From the NCBI RefSeq assembly GCF_024256385.1, contig NZ_JAMLFW010000002.1, positions 1,240,001-1,304,000 of the forward strand: 64,000 nt of DNA, read 5' to 3'. The first letter of the stretch is position 1. Each line of letters begins with the position of its first letter. The translations under genes and the position numbers were made by a program. The notes below the pieces were generated by a model. It saw only the letters and a program-made list of their open reading frames with translations. It ran no database searches and was not told where the DNA came from. Below are positions 1-8,563 of the stretch, piece by piece. The stretch comes from Anatilimnocola floriformis. GTDB taxonomy: Bacteria > Planctomycetota > Planctomycetia > Pirellulales > Pirellulaceae.

Positions 1-1
1 G

Positions 2-340
2 CGATTCGATCTGCAGGCCGACGGCGGCGTCGATCTGAAATCGCAAAAACTCGTGCACGACTGGGGCAAGACTCGCGGCCCGGACGGCATGAAACTCGAC
101 GCCAAGGACCGGCTGTTCGTCGCCGCCGGCCTCAACAAACCCAACCCGCCTGCCGAAATTCAAGACAAACCAACAGCGGGCGTCTACGTCTTTTCACCGG
201 ACGGCAAGCTGCTCGACTTCGCGCCGATCCCGCGTGACGAAACCACCAACGTCGCCTTCGGCGGTGATGATGGTAAGACGTTGTTTGTCACCGCGGGTGG
301 GTCGCTGTGGAGCATCAAAGTGAATACTCCAGGGAAGTAG
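2..340 (+). CDS. SMP-30/gluconolactonase-like protein, C-terminal part
   Basis: Only the last 112 codons lie in the window; the frame is open from base 2. The visible part has beta-propeller character: blades such as GPDGMKLDAKDRLFVAA, VYVFSPDGKLL and TNVAFGGDDGKTLFVT are typical of the SMP-30/gluconolactonase/LRE family of calcium-dependent lactonases, which hydrolyse sugar lactones. The repeated 'GPDG..D..G.L.V' and 'T..AFGG.D..TLFVT' motifs support the family but not the substrate. The catalytic metal ligands mostly lie upstream of the window edge. The end at a TAG after NTPGK is clear. Confidence 0.75.
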   Translation, partial: RFDLQADGGVDLKSQKLVHDWGKTRGPDGMKLDAKDRLFVAAGLNKPNPPAEIQDKPTAGVYVFSPDGKLLDFAPIPRDETTNVAFGGDDGKTLFVTAGGSLWSIKVNTPGK

Positions 341-355
341 TTATTCCTTATTTCA

Positions 356-727
356 TCATTCAGCCGGAGTGGAATCTTCGAGAGTGTGAAGTAATTCCTG
401 GTCGGCCGAAAGTTCCATGTTCGACTTTGATCCGACCGGATCCCAGCCTTGCACGTGTGCGTAGCGAATCAACTGGCAGACGATTTTTGGCGTGAGGGAG
501 ATGCGCGGCGTGTTCTCCGGATAATCGTGCCAGAACGATCGATTCGTCAAGCCACGCACCTGGCAGACGGACCGATTGCCGAATTCAGCTCGGAAAGAAA
601 CACACAGCGGCACGTTGCCGTCGAAGTCAATTGCTGTGGCTGAAATGGAAACAGAATAATCCCGACCATCGATCGCGTAGGGTCGAGTCTTTTTCGGCCC
701 GCCATGTCTTCTGGGTGCTTTGGTCAT
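356..727 (-). CDS. Conserved hypothetical protein, 123 aa
   Basis: This gene converges with the lactonase gene, 15 bp from its end. It starts at ATG and reads as a soluble protein with no signal peptide or membrane helix. The second half contains a 'GNRSVCQVRGLTNRSFWHDYPE' style block and then 'LTPKIVCQLIRYAHVQGWDP'. As far as I recall, the GLTNR and ITP...GWDP elements recur in a family of small uncharacterised bacterial proteins, so I take it as real rather than a shadow. I cannot assign a function. It lies downstream of gyrB on the same strand, separated by a palindromic repeat. Confidence 0.6.
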   Translation of the reverse strand: MTKAPRRHGGPKKTRPYAIDGRDYSVSISATAIDFDGNVPLCVSFRAEFGNRSVCQVRGLTNRSFWHDYPENTPRISLTPKIVCQLIRYAHVQGWDPVGSKSNMELSADQELLHTLEDSTPAE

Positions 728-759
728 TGCACATCACCCGCTGAGTTCTCGCGAATCAG

Positions 760-803
760 CCCCTCACCCCAACCCTCTCCCCGGAGTACCGGGGCGAGGG
801 AGT
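760..803. repeat. CCCTCTCCCCGG palindromic repeat, copy 1
   Basis: C-rich tract followed by a hairpin: CCCTCTCCCCGG pairs with CCGGGGCGAGGG across AGTA. The same unit recurs at 15413-15455 and 46173-46205, and in diverged form at 54421-54466 and 54551-54595. It follows the gyrB stop and may act as a terminator or be a small mobile palindrome. Confidence 0.7.
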
Positions 804-822
804 TAAGACATACGCCCGGCTC

Positions 823-3288
823 CTACACATCCAGATTCTTCACCTCGAGCGCGTGCCGTTCGATAAACTCGCGGCGTGGTTCGACCTTTTCGCCCATCAG
901 CGTGCGGAACATTTCATCGGCGGAACCGGCGTCGCGCATGCTGACTTGCAGCAAGGTGCGGTTGTTGGGATCGAGCGTGGTTTCGCGGAGTTCTTCCGCG
1001 TTCATTTCGCCCAGACCTTTAAACCGCGTGACGTTCAGGCCCTTTTGACCCAGATCGCGAACGGCGCCGACCAGCGATCGCAGGTCCTGCAGGCCGGATT
1101 CGTTTTCGCCGCGGCGGAGAGCGTAGCGCGCTTCATCGCTGCCGGTTCGCTCTTGCGGGATGAGAATGTTGATGTCGAAGTTGAAAGTCCGCTTCAATTC
1201 ACCCAGGCCGGCGTTGATCGTGCGGATTTCATGCAGCTCGACAATGTGCATGCCGTGGGCACTCGTGTTGGGTGTTTCGGCTAAAGAAGATTCATCGACC
1301 TTCACTTCGTGGCCCGCTGTTTTTTCGTGCTCCGATTTGAATTGATCGACTTGAGCGCCGGTGACGAACCACTGCTCCTTGCCATCGAGAAAGACGTGGT
1401 AGTACGGCAGCTTGCCATCGGCATCCTGCCGCAGCGCGTGGGCTCGCAGGCTGATGCCGCGACGCTCGAGAGCGATGATCGCATCTTCCATATCGGCGAG
1501 TATGTTGCAGAGCTTCGTCATTTCGGCCCCGCGAATCACCTGGCCGTCGCGCAGGTCGAGCTCGCAATCGGCGAGGCCCTTTTCGAGCAACTGCGACTTC
1601 ATCTTCTCTTCGGTCTGAACGTAGTAGGTATCCTTCTTGCTCTTCACGCGGAACAGCGGTGGCTGGGCGACATAGACGTGGCCGCCGGTGATTAGCGAAT
1701 ACATCTGCCGGTAGAAGAAGCAGAGGAGCAGCGTGCGAATGTGCGAGCCGTCGACGTCGGCATCGGTCATGATGATGACCTTGTTGTATCGCAGCTTCGA
1801 GAGATCTTGATCCTCGCCGAAGCCGCCGCCAATCGCCGAGATCATGCTCTGCACTTCTTCGTTGGCGAGCACTTTGTCCTCGCGCGACTTGTAAGCGTTG
1901 ATGATCTTACCCCGCAGCGGCAAGATGGCTTGGAAGTCCCGCAATCGGCCACCCTCGGCCGAACCGCCGGCCGAGTCACCTTCGACCAGGTACAACTCGC
2001 ACTCTTCCATTTTCTTGCTGAGGCAATCGCGCAACTTGCCCGGCAAACCGCCGCCACTGAGCACTCCCTTGCGATCGCGGATCAACTTCTTGGCTTTCAG
2101 GGCAGCTGCACGGGCTTCGGCGGCCAGCAGCGCCTTCTTGATGATGGTCTTGGCAACCTTGGGATTCAGCTCCAAGAACTTGGCGAAATACTCGCCGAAC
2201 GAAGCATTGATGATCCCTTCGACTTCGGCATTGAGGAGGCGGTTCTTCGTCTGGGATTGAAACTGCGGATGCGGCACGCGGACCGCGATGACCACGGTCA
2301 ACCCTTCGCGAAAATCTTCGCCACTCACCGCCACATCGCTGAACATATTCTCCTTCTTGCCATAGGTATTCAGCGTGCGCGTGAGAGCAGTTCGGAAACC
2401 AACCACATGCGTACCACCGTCGGGCGTGTGAATGTTGTTCACATACGCGTGCAAGTTTTCGGTGTATTCATTCGCATATTGCAGCGCGATTTCGTACTGA
2501 ATCCCTTCGCTCTCACCATTCACGTACACCACGTCGTTGTGAATTGCTTCGGTCGAGCGATTGAGATACTCGACATATTCGACAATACCGCGCTCGTAGT
2601 GAAACTCCTCGGTCTGGCCATTCCGCTCATCGTGAAATTTGATGTGCACGCCACTGTTGAGGAATGCGAGATCGCGCAAACGCTTTTGTAGCTTGTCGAA
2701 CTGGAACTTCGTCGTCGTAAAGATCGTGCCGTCCGGCTTGAAGCTGACTCGCGTCCCGCGCTTGCTCGTGGCGCCGACTTCGCGGGCCGCTCCTTGTGGA
2801 ATACCGCGCTCGAACTCCTGCTGATACAGATGGCCGTTGCGGAAAACCTGCACCTCGCACCACTGCGAGAGGAAGTTCACGGCTTTGATGCCAATGCCGT
2901 GCAAACCGCCCGAGGTTTTGTAGCTCTTCTTATCGAACTTGCCGCCAGCTTTGAGGTTCGTCATCACCACTTCGAGCGCACTGACATCGCGTCCTTGCTT
3001 GGCCGATTCCTCTTCGTGCTTATCCACTGGAATGCCGCGGCCGTCATCCTCGACACTGCACGAACCATCGTTGCGAATCGTGACCAGCACGTGCTTCGCA
3101 TGGCCAGCCATCACTTCATCGATGGCGTTGTCGACGAGCTCATACACCAGGTGATGCAGCCCCTGCTCATCGATATTGCCGACATACATACCCGGCCGCA
3201 GCCGAACGTGATCGACATCGGACAAGTGCGAGATCGACTCTGAGTTGTAATCTTCGCTATTGGGATTCGGATTCGTTTCATCGGCCAT
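823..3288 (-). CDS. gyrB: DNA gyrase subunit B
   Basis: GyrB is the ATPase subunit of DNA gyrase, which introduces negative supercoils. The N-terminal GHKL ATPase shows ELVDNAIDE, DDGRGIP and the ATP-lid sequence SGGLHGIGIKAVN (family usual GGLHGVG). The Toprim domain shows LVEGDSAGGSA and the metal-binding MTDADVDGSHI. The C-terminal domain ends with RFKGLGEMNAEEL and LMGEKVEPRREFI. At about 820 residues it is full length, with an insert in the C-terminal half like that of Gram-negative GyrB. I prefer the ATG at 3288 to the GTG at 3297. It is the last gene of the dnaA-dnaN-dciA-gyrB series, 202 bp after dciA, with a palindromic element between. Confidence 0.97.
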   Translation of the reverse strand: MADETNPNPNSEDYNSESISHLSDVDHVRLRPGMYVGNIDEQGLHHLVYELVDNAIDEVMAGHAKHVLVTIRNDGSCSVEDDGRGIPVDKHEEESAKQGRDVSALEVVMTNLKAGGKFDKKSYKTSGGLHGIGIKAVNFLSQWCEVQVFRNGHLYQQEFERGIPQGAAREVGATSKRGTRVSFKPDGTIFTTTKFQFDKLQKRLRDLAFLNSGVHIKFHDERNGQTEEFHYERGIVEYVEYLNRSTEAIHNDVVYVNGESEGIQYEIALQYANEYTENLHAYVNNIHTPDGGTHVVGFRTALTRTLNTYGKKENMFSDVAVSGEDFREGLTVVIAVRVPHPQFQSQTKNRLLNAEVEGIINASFGEYFAKFLELNPKVAKTIIKKALLAAEARAAALKAKKLIRDRKGVLSGGGLPGKLRDCLSKKMEECELYLVEGDSAGGSAEGGRLRDFQAILPLRGKIINAYKSREDKVLANEEVQSMISAIGGGFGEDQDLSKLRYNKVIIMTDADVDGSHIRTLLLCFFYRQMYSLITGGHVYVAQPPLFRVKSKKDTYYVQTEEKMKSQLLEKGLADCELDLRDGQVIRGAEMTKLCNILADMEDAIIALERRGISLRAHALRQDADGKLPYYHVFLDGKEQWFVTGAQVDQFKSEHEKTAGHEVKVDESSLAETPNTSAHGMHIVELHEIRTINAGLGELKRTFNFDINILIPQERTGSDEARYALRRGENESGLQDLRSLVGAVRDLGQKGLNVTRFKGLGEMNAEELRETTLDPNNRTLLQVSMRDAGSADEMFRTLMGEKVEPRREFIERHALEVKNLDV

Positions 3289-3368
3289 TGCGGTCACTAT
3301 CTCTCTTTAGCGGACTTTGTTCTTCGACTCATAATCCGCGGCATTAGCCAGCGAATTCGGCGAGCGAC

Positions 3369-3469
3369 GTAGCACGAACTCCTAGGTTCGTGTGAGTCGT
3401 TCACGCATCACAACTTTGGTCTCTGGTGTTTTCGATAATCGCTCACACGAACCTGGGGGTTCGTGCTAC
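3369..3469. repeat. Long inverted repeat between dciA and gyrB
   Basis: The left arm begins GTAGCACGAACTCCTAGG and the right arm ends CTGGGGGTTCGTGCTAC. The arms are about 28 bases, with a loop of about 45 bases. The GTAGC...GCTAC ends resemble the other dispersed palindromes in this window. Confidence 0.75.
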
Positions 3470-3490
3470 GCGATCCTGCTGCCGTCCCAC

Positions 3491-3886
3491 TCATCCCAGT
3501 TTCCCCACGCGGAACTTGATGTCCTTGATCTTTTGATCCGCTGCTGTCGTGGCCAGGGTTTTCACCAGCTTCGCTTTGACGAAGGCTAGTTCTTGCATGA
3601 CGGCAGAGTTGAGAACGAAGACTTCCAGCACGCCGCGCTTCACCTGGCCGGCTTTGGTTTGGGGAGCGAGTCGTTCACCGACCGCGGCGGTCCACACCGC
3701 ATCGAGCGAAGCCGCTTGTTGCACGTTGGCGTAGCCACGCTTAACCAGCAGTTGACCGACGACGTCGCCCATCTTTTTCGCTTGCGGCACGGGGACGCGC
3801 CGCCGGCGATAGTCGTCTTGCAGGTAACGCTCGGCCTGTTGGGCTTCGGTTTCGTTCTTTGGTGGCGGCTGGGGCCTGGGCGGCAC
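3491..3886 (-). CDS. dciA: DciA-type (DUF721) helicase-loading protein
   Basis: DciA/DUF721 proteins are the ancestral loaders or operators of the replicative helicase DnaB in bacteria without DnaC or DnaI. The DUF721 core is visible in the second half: WTAAVGERLAPQTKAGQVKRGVLEVFVLNSAVMQELAF, with the invariant W, the VG and the rGvLeV strand. A proline-rich, charged N-terminal tail precedes it. The reading frame opens at a GTG at 3913, but the GTG at 3886 has a perfect AAGGAGG seven bases upstream, so I chose it. It sits between dnaN and gyrB, the usual place. Its presence fits with the DnaA encoded here lacking the DnaB-contacting domain I. Confidence 0.85.
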   Translation of the reverse strand: MPPRPQPPPKNETEAQQAERYLQDDYRRRRVPVPQAKKMGDVVGQLLVKRGYANVQQAASLDAVWTAAVGERLAPQTKAGQVKRGVLEVFVLNSAVMQELAFVKAKLVKTLATTAADQKIKDIKFRVGKLG

Positions 3887-3915
3887 TAAACTCCTCCTTG
3901 TGTTGCGACTCACAC

Positions 3916-5034
3916 TTAGCGATCGCGCGACAACGGCATGACGACATATCCGTACTTGTCGTCATCGGCGGAAAAGACGGCAGCCGTTTCGCCATTCTCA
4001 ATCTCGAGAATGATGTTGGCCTCGGGGCCGAGCACCTTCAAAAAGTCCGAGACAAAGCGGTGATCGAGCGTCACCACAATGGCTGGCCCTTCGTAGGCGA
4101 TGGGCAGTTCGACCTGAGCCTGACCGATATCAGCCGTCGACGACGTGAGCGTGAGCGTGCCCGCCGTGAAGCTGAAATCGATGCCGCGGCTGTCGTTGTT
4201 CGTCACGACGGCTGCCTGGCGCAAGCACGCGTGCAACGGGCCGACGGTGAGCGGAATCTTCTGCATGTCGCGGCGATTCGGAAACACATCGCGCCAACGC
4301 GGAAAGCGACCTTCGACCAGCCGCGAATAAAACGTGGCCCGCGGCGTGCGGAGAAGCACATCGTTGCCGCGAGCGGCCAGGTGAACTTCGCCATCGGAAT
4401 CTTGCACCGAACGATTGAACAGTCGCATCGATTGCGTGCGGATGATCGTCATCGTGTCGCCCGTCTTGTGACCACCCACCGACGATGCGGGCCCTTCCAT
4501 CCGCGACAACCGCCGGCCATCGGTGCCAACGGCGGTGATCTTGTTTTCGTCGAGTTCGACCAACACGCCACCCAGAGCATATCGGCTGCTCTCCAGATCG
4601 GTGGCGAACTCGGTACGGCTGACGATCTGCCGAAACAACGGCGCCGCGATGACGTGATATTTCTCTTCGGCAAACTTGGCGACCTCGGGAAACTCTTCCG
4701 GATCGGCGCTCGGGAGTTTGAACTCGCTGCGATCGCCCTTCACCACCGTGCCACGGCTGGTCGATTCGATCGTCAGGAATTCATCGCTGCTCTCGCGGAG
4801 GATCGCACCCACATGGCTCACGGGCAACACGATGCTCCCGGCCTTGTCGACCTCGACCCCTTCCACGTTCACTCGCACGCCCACTTCCATATCGGTGGCC
4901 GAGAACGTCGCTCCGTCCTTTTCGACTTCGAGCTTTACGTTCTGCAGAATCTCTTTCGGGCTGCGAGCAGGTGCAAAGAGAGCTGCCGTCTGAAACGAAT
5001 TGAGGAGCTTCTCACGATCACAACGAATCTTCAC
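3916..5034 (-). CDS. dnaN: DNA polymerase III beta subunit (sliding clamp)
   Basis: DnaN forms the ring-shaped dimer that tethers DNA polymerase III to DNA. The 372 residues match the family length and its three repeated clamp domains. Characteristic segments are MKIRCDREKLL at the start, GTDGRRLS in the middle (usual ATDGHRLA) and the C-terminal clamp pocket ending YGYVVMPLSRDR (usual YVVMPMRL). The ATG start is unambiguous. It lies between the candidate origin and dciA; the stop codon is 30 bases upstream of the preferred dciA start, so the two are probably co-transcribed. Confidence 0.97.
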   Translation of the reverse strand: MKIRCDREKLLNSFQTAALFAPARSPKEILQNVKLEVEKDGATFSATDMEVGVRVNVEGVEVDKAGSIVLPVSHVGAILRESSDEFLTIESTSRGTVVKGDRSEFKLPSADPEEFPEVAKFAEEKYHVIAAPLFRQIVSRTEFATDLESSRYALGGVLVELDENKITAVGTDGRRLSRMEGPASSVGGHKTGDTMTIIRTQSMRLFNRSVQDSDGEVHLAARGNDVLLRTPRATFYSRLVEGRFPRWRDVFPNRRDMQKIPLTVGPLHACLRQAAVVTNNDSRGIDFSFTAGTLTLTSSTADIGQAQVELPIAYEGPAIVVTLDHRFVSDFLKVLGPEANIILEIENGETAAVFSADDDKYGYVVMPLSRDR

Positions 5035-5425
5035 TGTCGAATTCCTTCCTGGTGTTCAGTTTGCTCAAAAGGTGTGAAGTTCACTCTCACGCCTTTTGCG
5101 TTGCCTATTGTCTTTTAAGTTCTTTAAAATTTAGCAGTAGTAGAAAAGCGAGCCGCTGCGCTGTCGATAGAGTCACCGACACATCGCCCAACTCCCTTGG
5201 GCGGCAGCGATTGCATTCGAAAATTCGATCGCCAACCGTCGTGGAAAAACAGTCGAATGCCTGTCGCACGATTGTGCATGACGGCCGCAGGTTGTGGATG
5301 AGTCGCAACTTGAACGAACAAGCCGCAAATCAACGAGAATTGTGCCTGCCAGGACCGACAGCCATCGACGAGTTTTCCCCAAAATGTGCCCCGTTTCTGA
5401 ACGTAGACACATTGAATTTCATGGT
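5035..5425. other. oriC: Candidate replication origin (oriC) between dnaA and dnaN
   Basis: This 391-bp gap has no plausible gene. It contains an AT-rich stretch at about 5100-5150 (TTTTAAGTTCTTTAAAATTTAG) and one good DnaA-box candidate on the minus strand at 5293-5301 (TCATCCACA, one mismatch to TTATCCACA). Weaker boxes with two mismatches lie near 5241-5249 and 5373-5381. Position next to dnaA and dnaN is the main argument. The boxes are few and degenerate, so the call is tentative. Confidence 0.45.
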
Positions 5426-6496
5426 TCATCCGCGGGCCTCGCTCGCGGAAAGTTCCTGTCGTAGTTCTTCCACATGCTGCCGCAATTGCGAGTCTTGATC
5501 GATCTGCTCGGTGATCTTGCGGGCCGAATGCAGGATGGTGGTGTGGTCGCGTTTGCCGAGCAATTCGCCAATCGTGGCAAAGCTGGCCGACGTGAGTTGC
5601 CGCGACAGATGCACGGCGACGCCGCGGGCGAGGACTAGGTTTCGTTGCCGACAATCGCCCTTGAGCGACGAGAGCGAGATCTCGAAATGCTTTGCCACGG
5701 CAGACGCAATGCGTCGCAGTGTTGCTTTCTCATCGGGCAAATGTTCGGCGAGCAATTCGTCGACCAGGCTGGCATCGATCGGGCATTTGTTCTCGGTCGA
5801 TAGATGAGCCAATTGCAACAAGGCATGCCGCAACGAAGCAGCCGTCAGAAACGCCGGAGCAGCCGCCGTACGCTGAGTGAGGCGTTCGCGGGCATCGGTT
5901 GGCAGTGTGAGCTGTTCCCGCTCTGCATAGTGCGCCAGGAGCGCTGAGCGGGTTCCATCCTCCGGCGGCAACAACGGCACACACAGGCCGCACGATAACC
6001 GGCTGACCACACCCGGCGACAAACCCTCGGTCTCGGCCGGCAGTTGCTTGAGCGTAACAATCACCAGCGAACCACGTCGCAGCCAACCATCGAGCCGGTT
6101 CTGCAGTTCTTCGAGCGCGGTTGCCCGACCGGCCAACTTGTGCACATCGTCAATCAGCACCACATCGGCTCGACCCATGCGACCGCGATATTCAGTCACC
6201 GAGTCGGTATCGTGAGCATGGCTGGCCGCCCGAGCGAAGTCGGCACCGGTGGTGCGAAAGACCTGACTCGTTCCCAGGTGCTGAGCTCGCAGATCGACGA
6301 GCAACATGGCCAGGCTAGTTTTGCCGGTGCCACTGCCGCCACAGAAGACCAGCGGATTGCCGGCCGGCTGCACTTCGTGAACGAGACTTTCGAGACGGCG
6401 AACGAGGGCATTCTCGGGACCAAACAACAACGGCTCGCTGTTACCATTTGCGGTACGCGATTGCACCGCAGTGCGCGCTGCCGAAGGGCTGGCCAT
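5426..6496 (-). CDS. dnaA: Chromosomal replication initiator DnaA, short form without domain I
   Basis: DnaA binds oriC and melts it. The AAA+ domain shows Walker A CGGSGTGKTS (about residues 53-60), Walker B VVLIDDVHKL and the arginine-finger region VSRLSCGL. The C-terminal DNA-binding domain shows the signature FATIGELLGKRDHTTILHSARKI. The protein is about 356 residues, against roughly 450-470 in most bacteria. Walker A begins near residue 53 rather than about 170, so domains I and II (DnaB/DiaA contact and linker) are absent. There is no in-frame room upstream for them: the frame opens only seven codons earlier, at a GTG (6517). The start may be either this ATG or that GTG; neither has a strong ribosome-binding site. 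Confidence 0.93.
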   Translation of the reverse strand: MASPSAARTAVQSRTANGNSEPLLFGPENALVRRLESLVHEVQPAGNPLVFCGGSGTGKTSLAMLLVDLRAQHLGTSQVFRTTGADFARAASHAHDTDSVTEYRGRMGRADVVLIDDVHKLAGRATALEELQNRLDGWLRRGSLVIVTLKQLPAETEGLSPGVVSRLSCGLCVPLLPPEDGTRSALLAHYAEREQLTLPTDARERLTQRTAAAPAFLTAASLRHALLQLAHLSTENKCPIDASLVDELLAEHLPDEKATLRRIASAVAKHFEISLSSLKGDCRQRNLVLARGVAVHLSRQLTSASFATIGELLGKRDHTTILHSARKITEQIDQDSQLRQHVEELRQELSASEARG

Positions 6497-6517
6497 GGTT
6501 AAAATGCCGCTGATCAC

Positions 6518-6658
6518 CGAACCGTCCGAGCAGGCCTTTTCGCGTCGCTTGACTCGCCGAAAATGGCCGGAAAAAGAAGCTGCTTTTGAGCTAAAAAATC
6601 GTCCCCGAATTGTAGCGGATTCGGCATCTCAATACGAGGACTTGTGGACAGATTTCGA
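6518..6658. promoter_or_regulatory. dnaA upstream region
   Basis: This 141-bp gap separates dnaA from the cysteine desulfurase gene on the same strand. It is locally AT-rich (6575-6615). It holds a weak DnaA-box-like sequence on the minus strand at 6643-6651 (CTGTCCACA, two mismatches), which could serve autoregulation. I see no confident -35/-10 pair. Confidence 0.3.
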
Positions 6659-7855
6659 CTAGTTTCTCGTCGGTTGTAACCGCTTGACAGTATTGATGAT
6701 ACGCTCAGCCGCGTCGGCAATTTCGGCCGTCGTCGTCAACGCACTCAAGCTGAAGCGGAGTGCGCTGGAAATTACCGCCGCGGGTAGCCCCATCGCCACG
6801 AGCGACGGCGAGGGTTCGCTCGACCCGCTAGCACACGCGGAACCGGTTGAACAAGCCACGCCGGCCAGATCGAGTGCCATTACGAGAGCCTGGCGATCGA
6901 GCATCGGAAAACTGATACACGTTGTGTTCGGAGTACGCAAAATATTTTGGCTAACAACCACGGCAGACTTAATTTCTGTTTGGATAGTAGCTTCAAACTG
7001 ATCGCGCAATTGTTTCATTCTCAAGCAGCGAATCTCGCGCTCGGAGATCGCCAGATTCAGCGCACGATGAAAACCGACCGCCAGTGCTGCGCTCTCCGTG
7101 CCAGGCCGCAGCGCGCCTTGCTGAAATCCACCAAACAATTGTGGCTGTAGTTGTACATCATTTCGCAGCAATAGACCGCCGATGCCGATGGGGCCGTGAA
7201 ACTTATGCGGAACCACCGTCAACGCGACGACACTTAGCGAGTGAAATTGCACATCAGTCTTGCCGATCGCTTGCACCGCATCGCTGTGAACGAGCACCTG
7301 TGAGCTAGCCGCGAGTCGACTCACTTCAGCCACCGGCTGCAAAACGCCCGTCTCGTTGCTGGCAAGCATCAGGCTCATCAACTGCGGCCGAGTTGCTTCG
7401 TCGACAAGCAGTTGCTCGATCGAGGCCAGATCAATCAATCCAGAACTCAACACCGGAATACGCTGCACGCGCACTCCGCGCGAGCGAAGCTGTTCAGCGG
7501 TAGCTTGAATGCTGGGATGTTCTAATGCAGAAATCGCCAGGCCGCGGTCAGGCTCAGTCAGCAAACCATGCAGCGCCAGATGATTCGCCTCGGTGCCGCC
7601 GCTGGTGAAGATCAATTTATCGGCGGCCATGCCTGTGGTGCGAGCGCCGAGCAGTGCGAGAATTCCTTCGCGCGATTCTTCCACCAACCGCCGAGCGGCG
7701 CGACCGAAGGAATGCGGACTCGCCGGGTTAGCGCCGCAATCGCGCCAGACTTTCGTCATGGCCTCGAGCACGCGCGGATCAAGCGGAGTGGTGGCGTTAT
7801 TGTCCAAGTAAATGGACTTACTCCCGCCTCCCGCCTCTCGCCACTCGCCTCCCAC
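6659..7855 (-). CDS. Cysteine desulfurase (NifS/IscS class)
   Basis: This PLP enzyme converts cysteine to alanine and supplies persulfide sulfur for Fe-S clusters and thio-modifications. It begins with the family start IYLDNNATTPLDPRVLEAM. It contains the PLP lysine in VVPHKFHGPIG (K218 from the GTG) and the catalytic-cysteine loop CSTGSACASGSSEPS (C341). Length, about 398 residues, is normal. The start is uncertain: the GTG lies three bases after the anti-sigma stop, and the first dozen residues (purine-rich, Gly/Glu) are not family-like. No IscU, IscA or TrmU partner is adjacent. Instead it directly follows the sigma/anti-sigma pair, which suggests that this cassette includes it. Confidence 0.9.
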   Translation of the reverse strand: MGGEWREAGGGSKSIYLDNNATTPLDPRVLEAMTKVWRDCGANPASPHSFGRAARRLVEESREGILALLGARTTGMAADKLIFTSGGTEANHLALHGLLTEPDRGLAISALEHPSIQATAEQLRSRGVRVQRIPVLSSGLIDLASIEQLLVDEATRPQLMSLMLASNETGVLQPVAEVSRLAASSQVLVHSDAVQAIGKTDVQFHSLSVVALTVVPHKFHGPIGIGGLLLRNDVQLQPQLFGGFQQGALRPGTESAALAVGFHRALNLAISEREIRCLRMKQLRDQFEATIQTEIKSAVVVSQNILRTPNTTCISFPMLDRQALVMALDLAGVACSTGSACASGSSEPSPSLVAMGLPAAVISSALRFSLSALTTTAEIADAAERIINTVKRLQPTRN

Positions 7856-7858
7856 GCC

Positions 7859-8563
7859 TCAACCCTTATGACAAATCAAGCAACTCTGCTGCAGCGTCGC
7901 AACCTGCGTCATCGAAGGCGAATGCGAGCGATTTTCTTTGTGACACCGCGTGCAACAGGCGATTTCATGCATATCGAGGGCTTCGGCAATTTGCTGAGCA
8001 ATTGGGCCCGTGTGGCGAGTTCGCGGGAAATTCTGATCCAACCAACAAGCGGCAGGAAGTTTCAAAGCCAGCAACTGCCGGGCTGCCTCAGCCGAAGTAT
8101 TCGCGGTCGGCACGGTGACAATTCGCTCGCCACCGCCGCTGCCGTTTTTCATATTGCGAGAGCTATTGCCAAAACTCATGACGAGCATGACGACGACAAT
8201 CGTAAGCGCCATCGCAATCGCGCCTTGCAAGAACATCATCCACCGTTGAGCCGTGGGATGATCATGCCGGGGCGTGTTTTCCGACGGCAGTTGCACCTCG
8301 GCCATTGTCTGGGGCAAGCGACGCGTGAACGGTTGCGTCATGGGGGTGACGTCGCCGTGGTATTCCGGCAGGTCGGCGACTTCTTCTTTCGACAGGCACT
8401 CATGAAATAGTTCGACCGCGGGTCGGAGCGCTTCGGCCAATTGCCGGCAGTCGTGACACGACCGCAAGTGGTGCTCAACGGCGGGATCGCTCTCGTGCCC
8501 AGACGGGAACGGCCCGCGGGTGAGGATGTCGAAAACTTCGTCGCAATGAATCAGGAGTTTCAT
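7859..8563 (-). CDS. Membrane anti-sigma factor with two C-terminal CxxCH motifs
   Basis: The N-terminus has the zinc anti-sigma (ZAS, zf-HC2-like) signature H32-x3-C36-x2-C39, normally the cytoplasmic sigma-binding domain. A single transmembrane helix follows at about 108-131. The exported tail ends with two c-type haem attachment motifs, CTRCH (204-208) and CLICH (228-232), plus further histidines. The start overlaps the stop of the ECF sigma gene by four bases (ATGA), the usual sigma/anti-sigma coupling. I infer that it holds the sigma factor at the membrane and that a diheme or redox-sensing tail outside the cytoplasm controls release. Haem binding is inferred from motifs only; the cysteines could instead bind zinc or form disulfides. 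Confidence 0.8.
   Translation of the reverse strand: MKLLIHCDEVFDILTRGPFPSGHESDPAVEHHLRSCHDCRQLAEALRPAVELFHECLSKEEVADLPEYHGDVTPMTQPFTRRLPQTMAEVQLPSENTPRHDHPTAQRWMMFLQGAIAMALTIVVVMLVMSFGNSSRNMKNGSGGGERIVTVPTANTSAEAARQLLALKLPAACWLDQNFPRTRHTGPIAQQIAEALDMHEIACCTRCHKENRSHSPSMTQVATLQQSCLICHKG

Noticed and set aside
3859-5118. 419-codon open frame on the plus strand
   Set aside because: It is antisense to dnaN over nearly its whole length, and the translation is His/Arg-rich with no family features.
5124-5654. Open frame across the candidate oriC on the minus strand
   Set aside because: It overlaps the end of dnaA, has a composition unlike a protein and would fill the origin; no start signal supports it.
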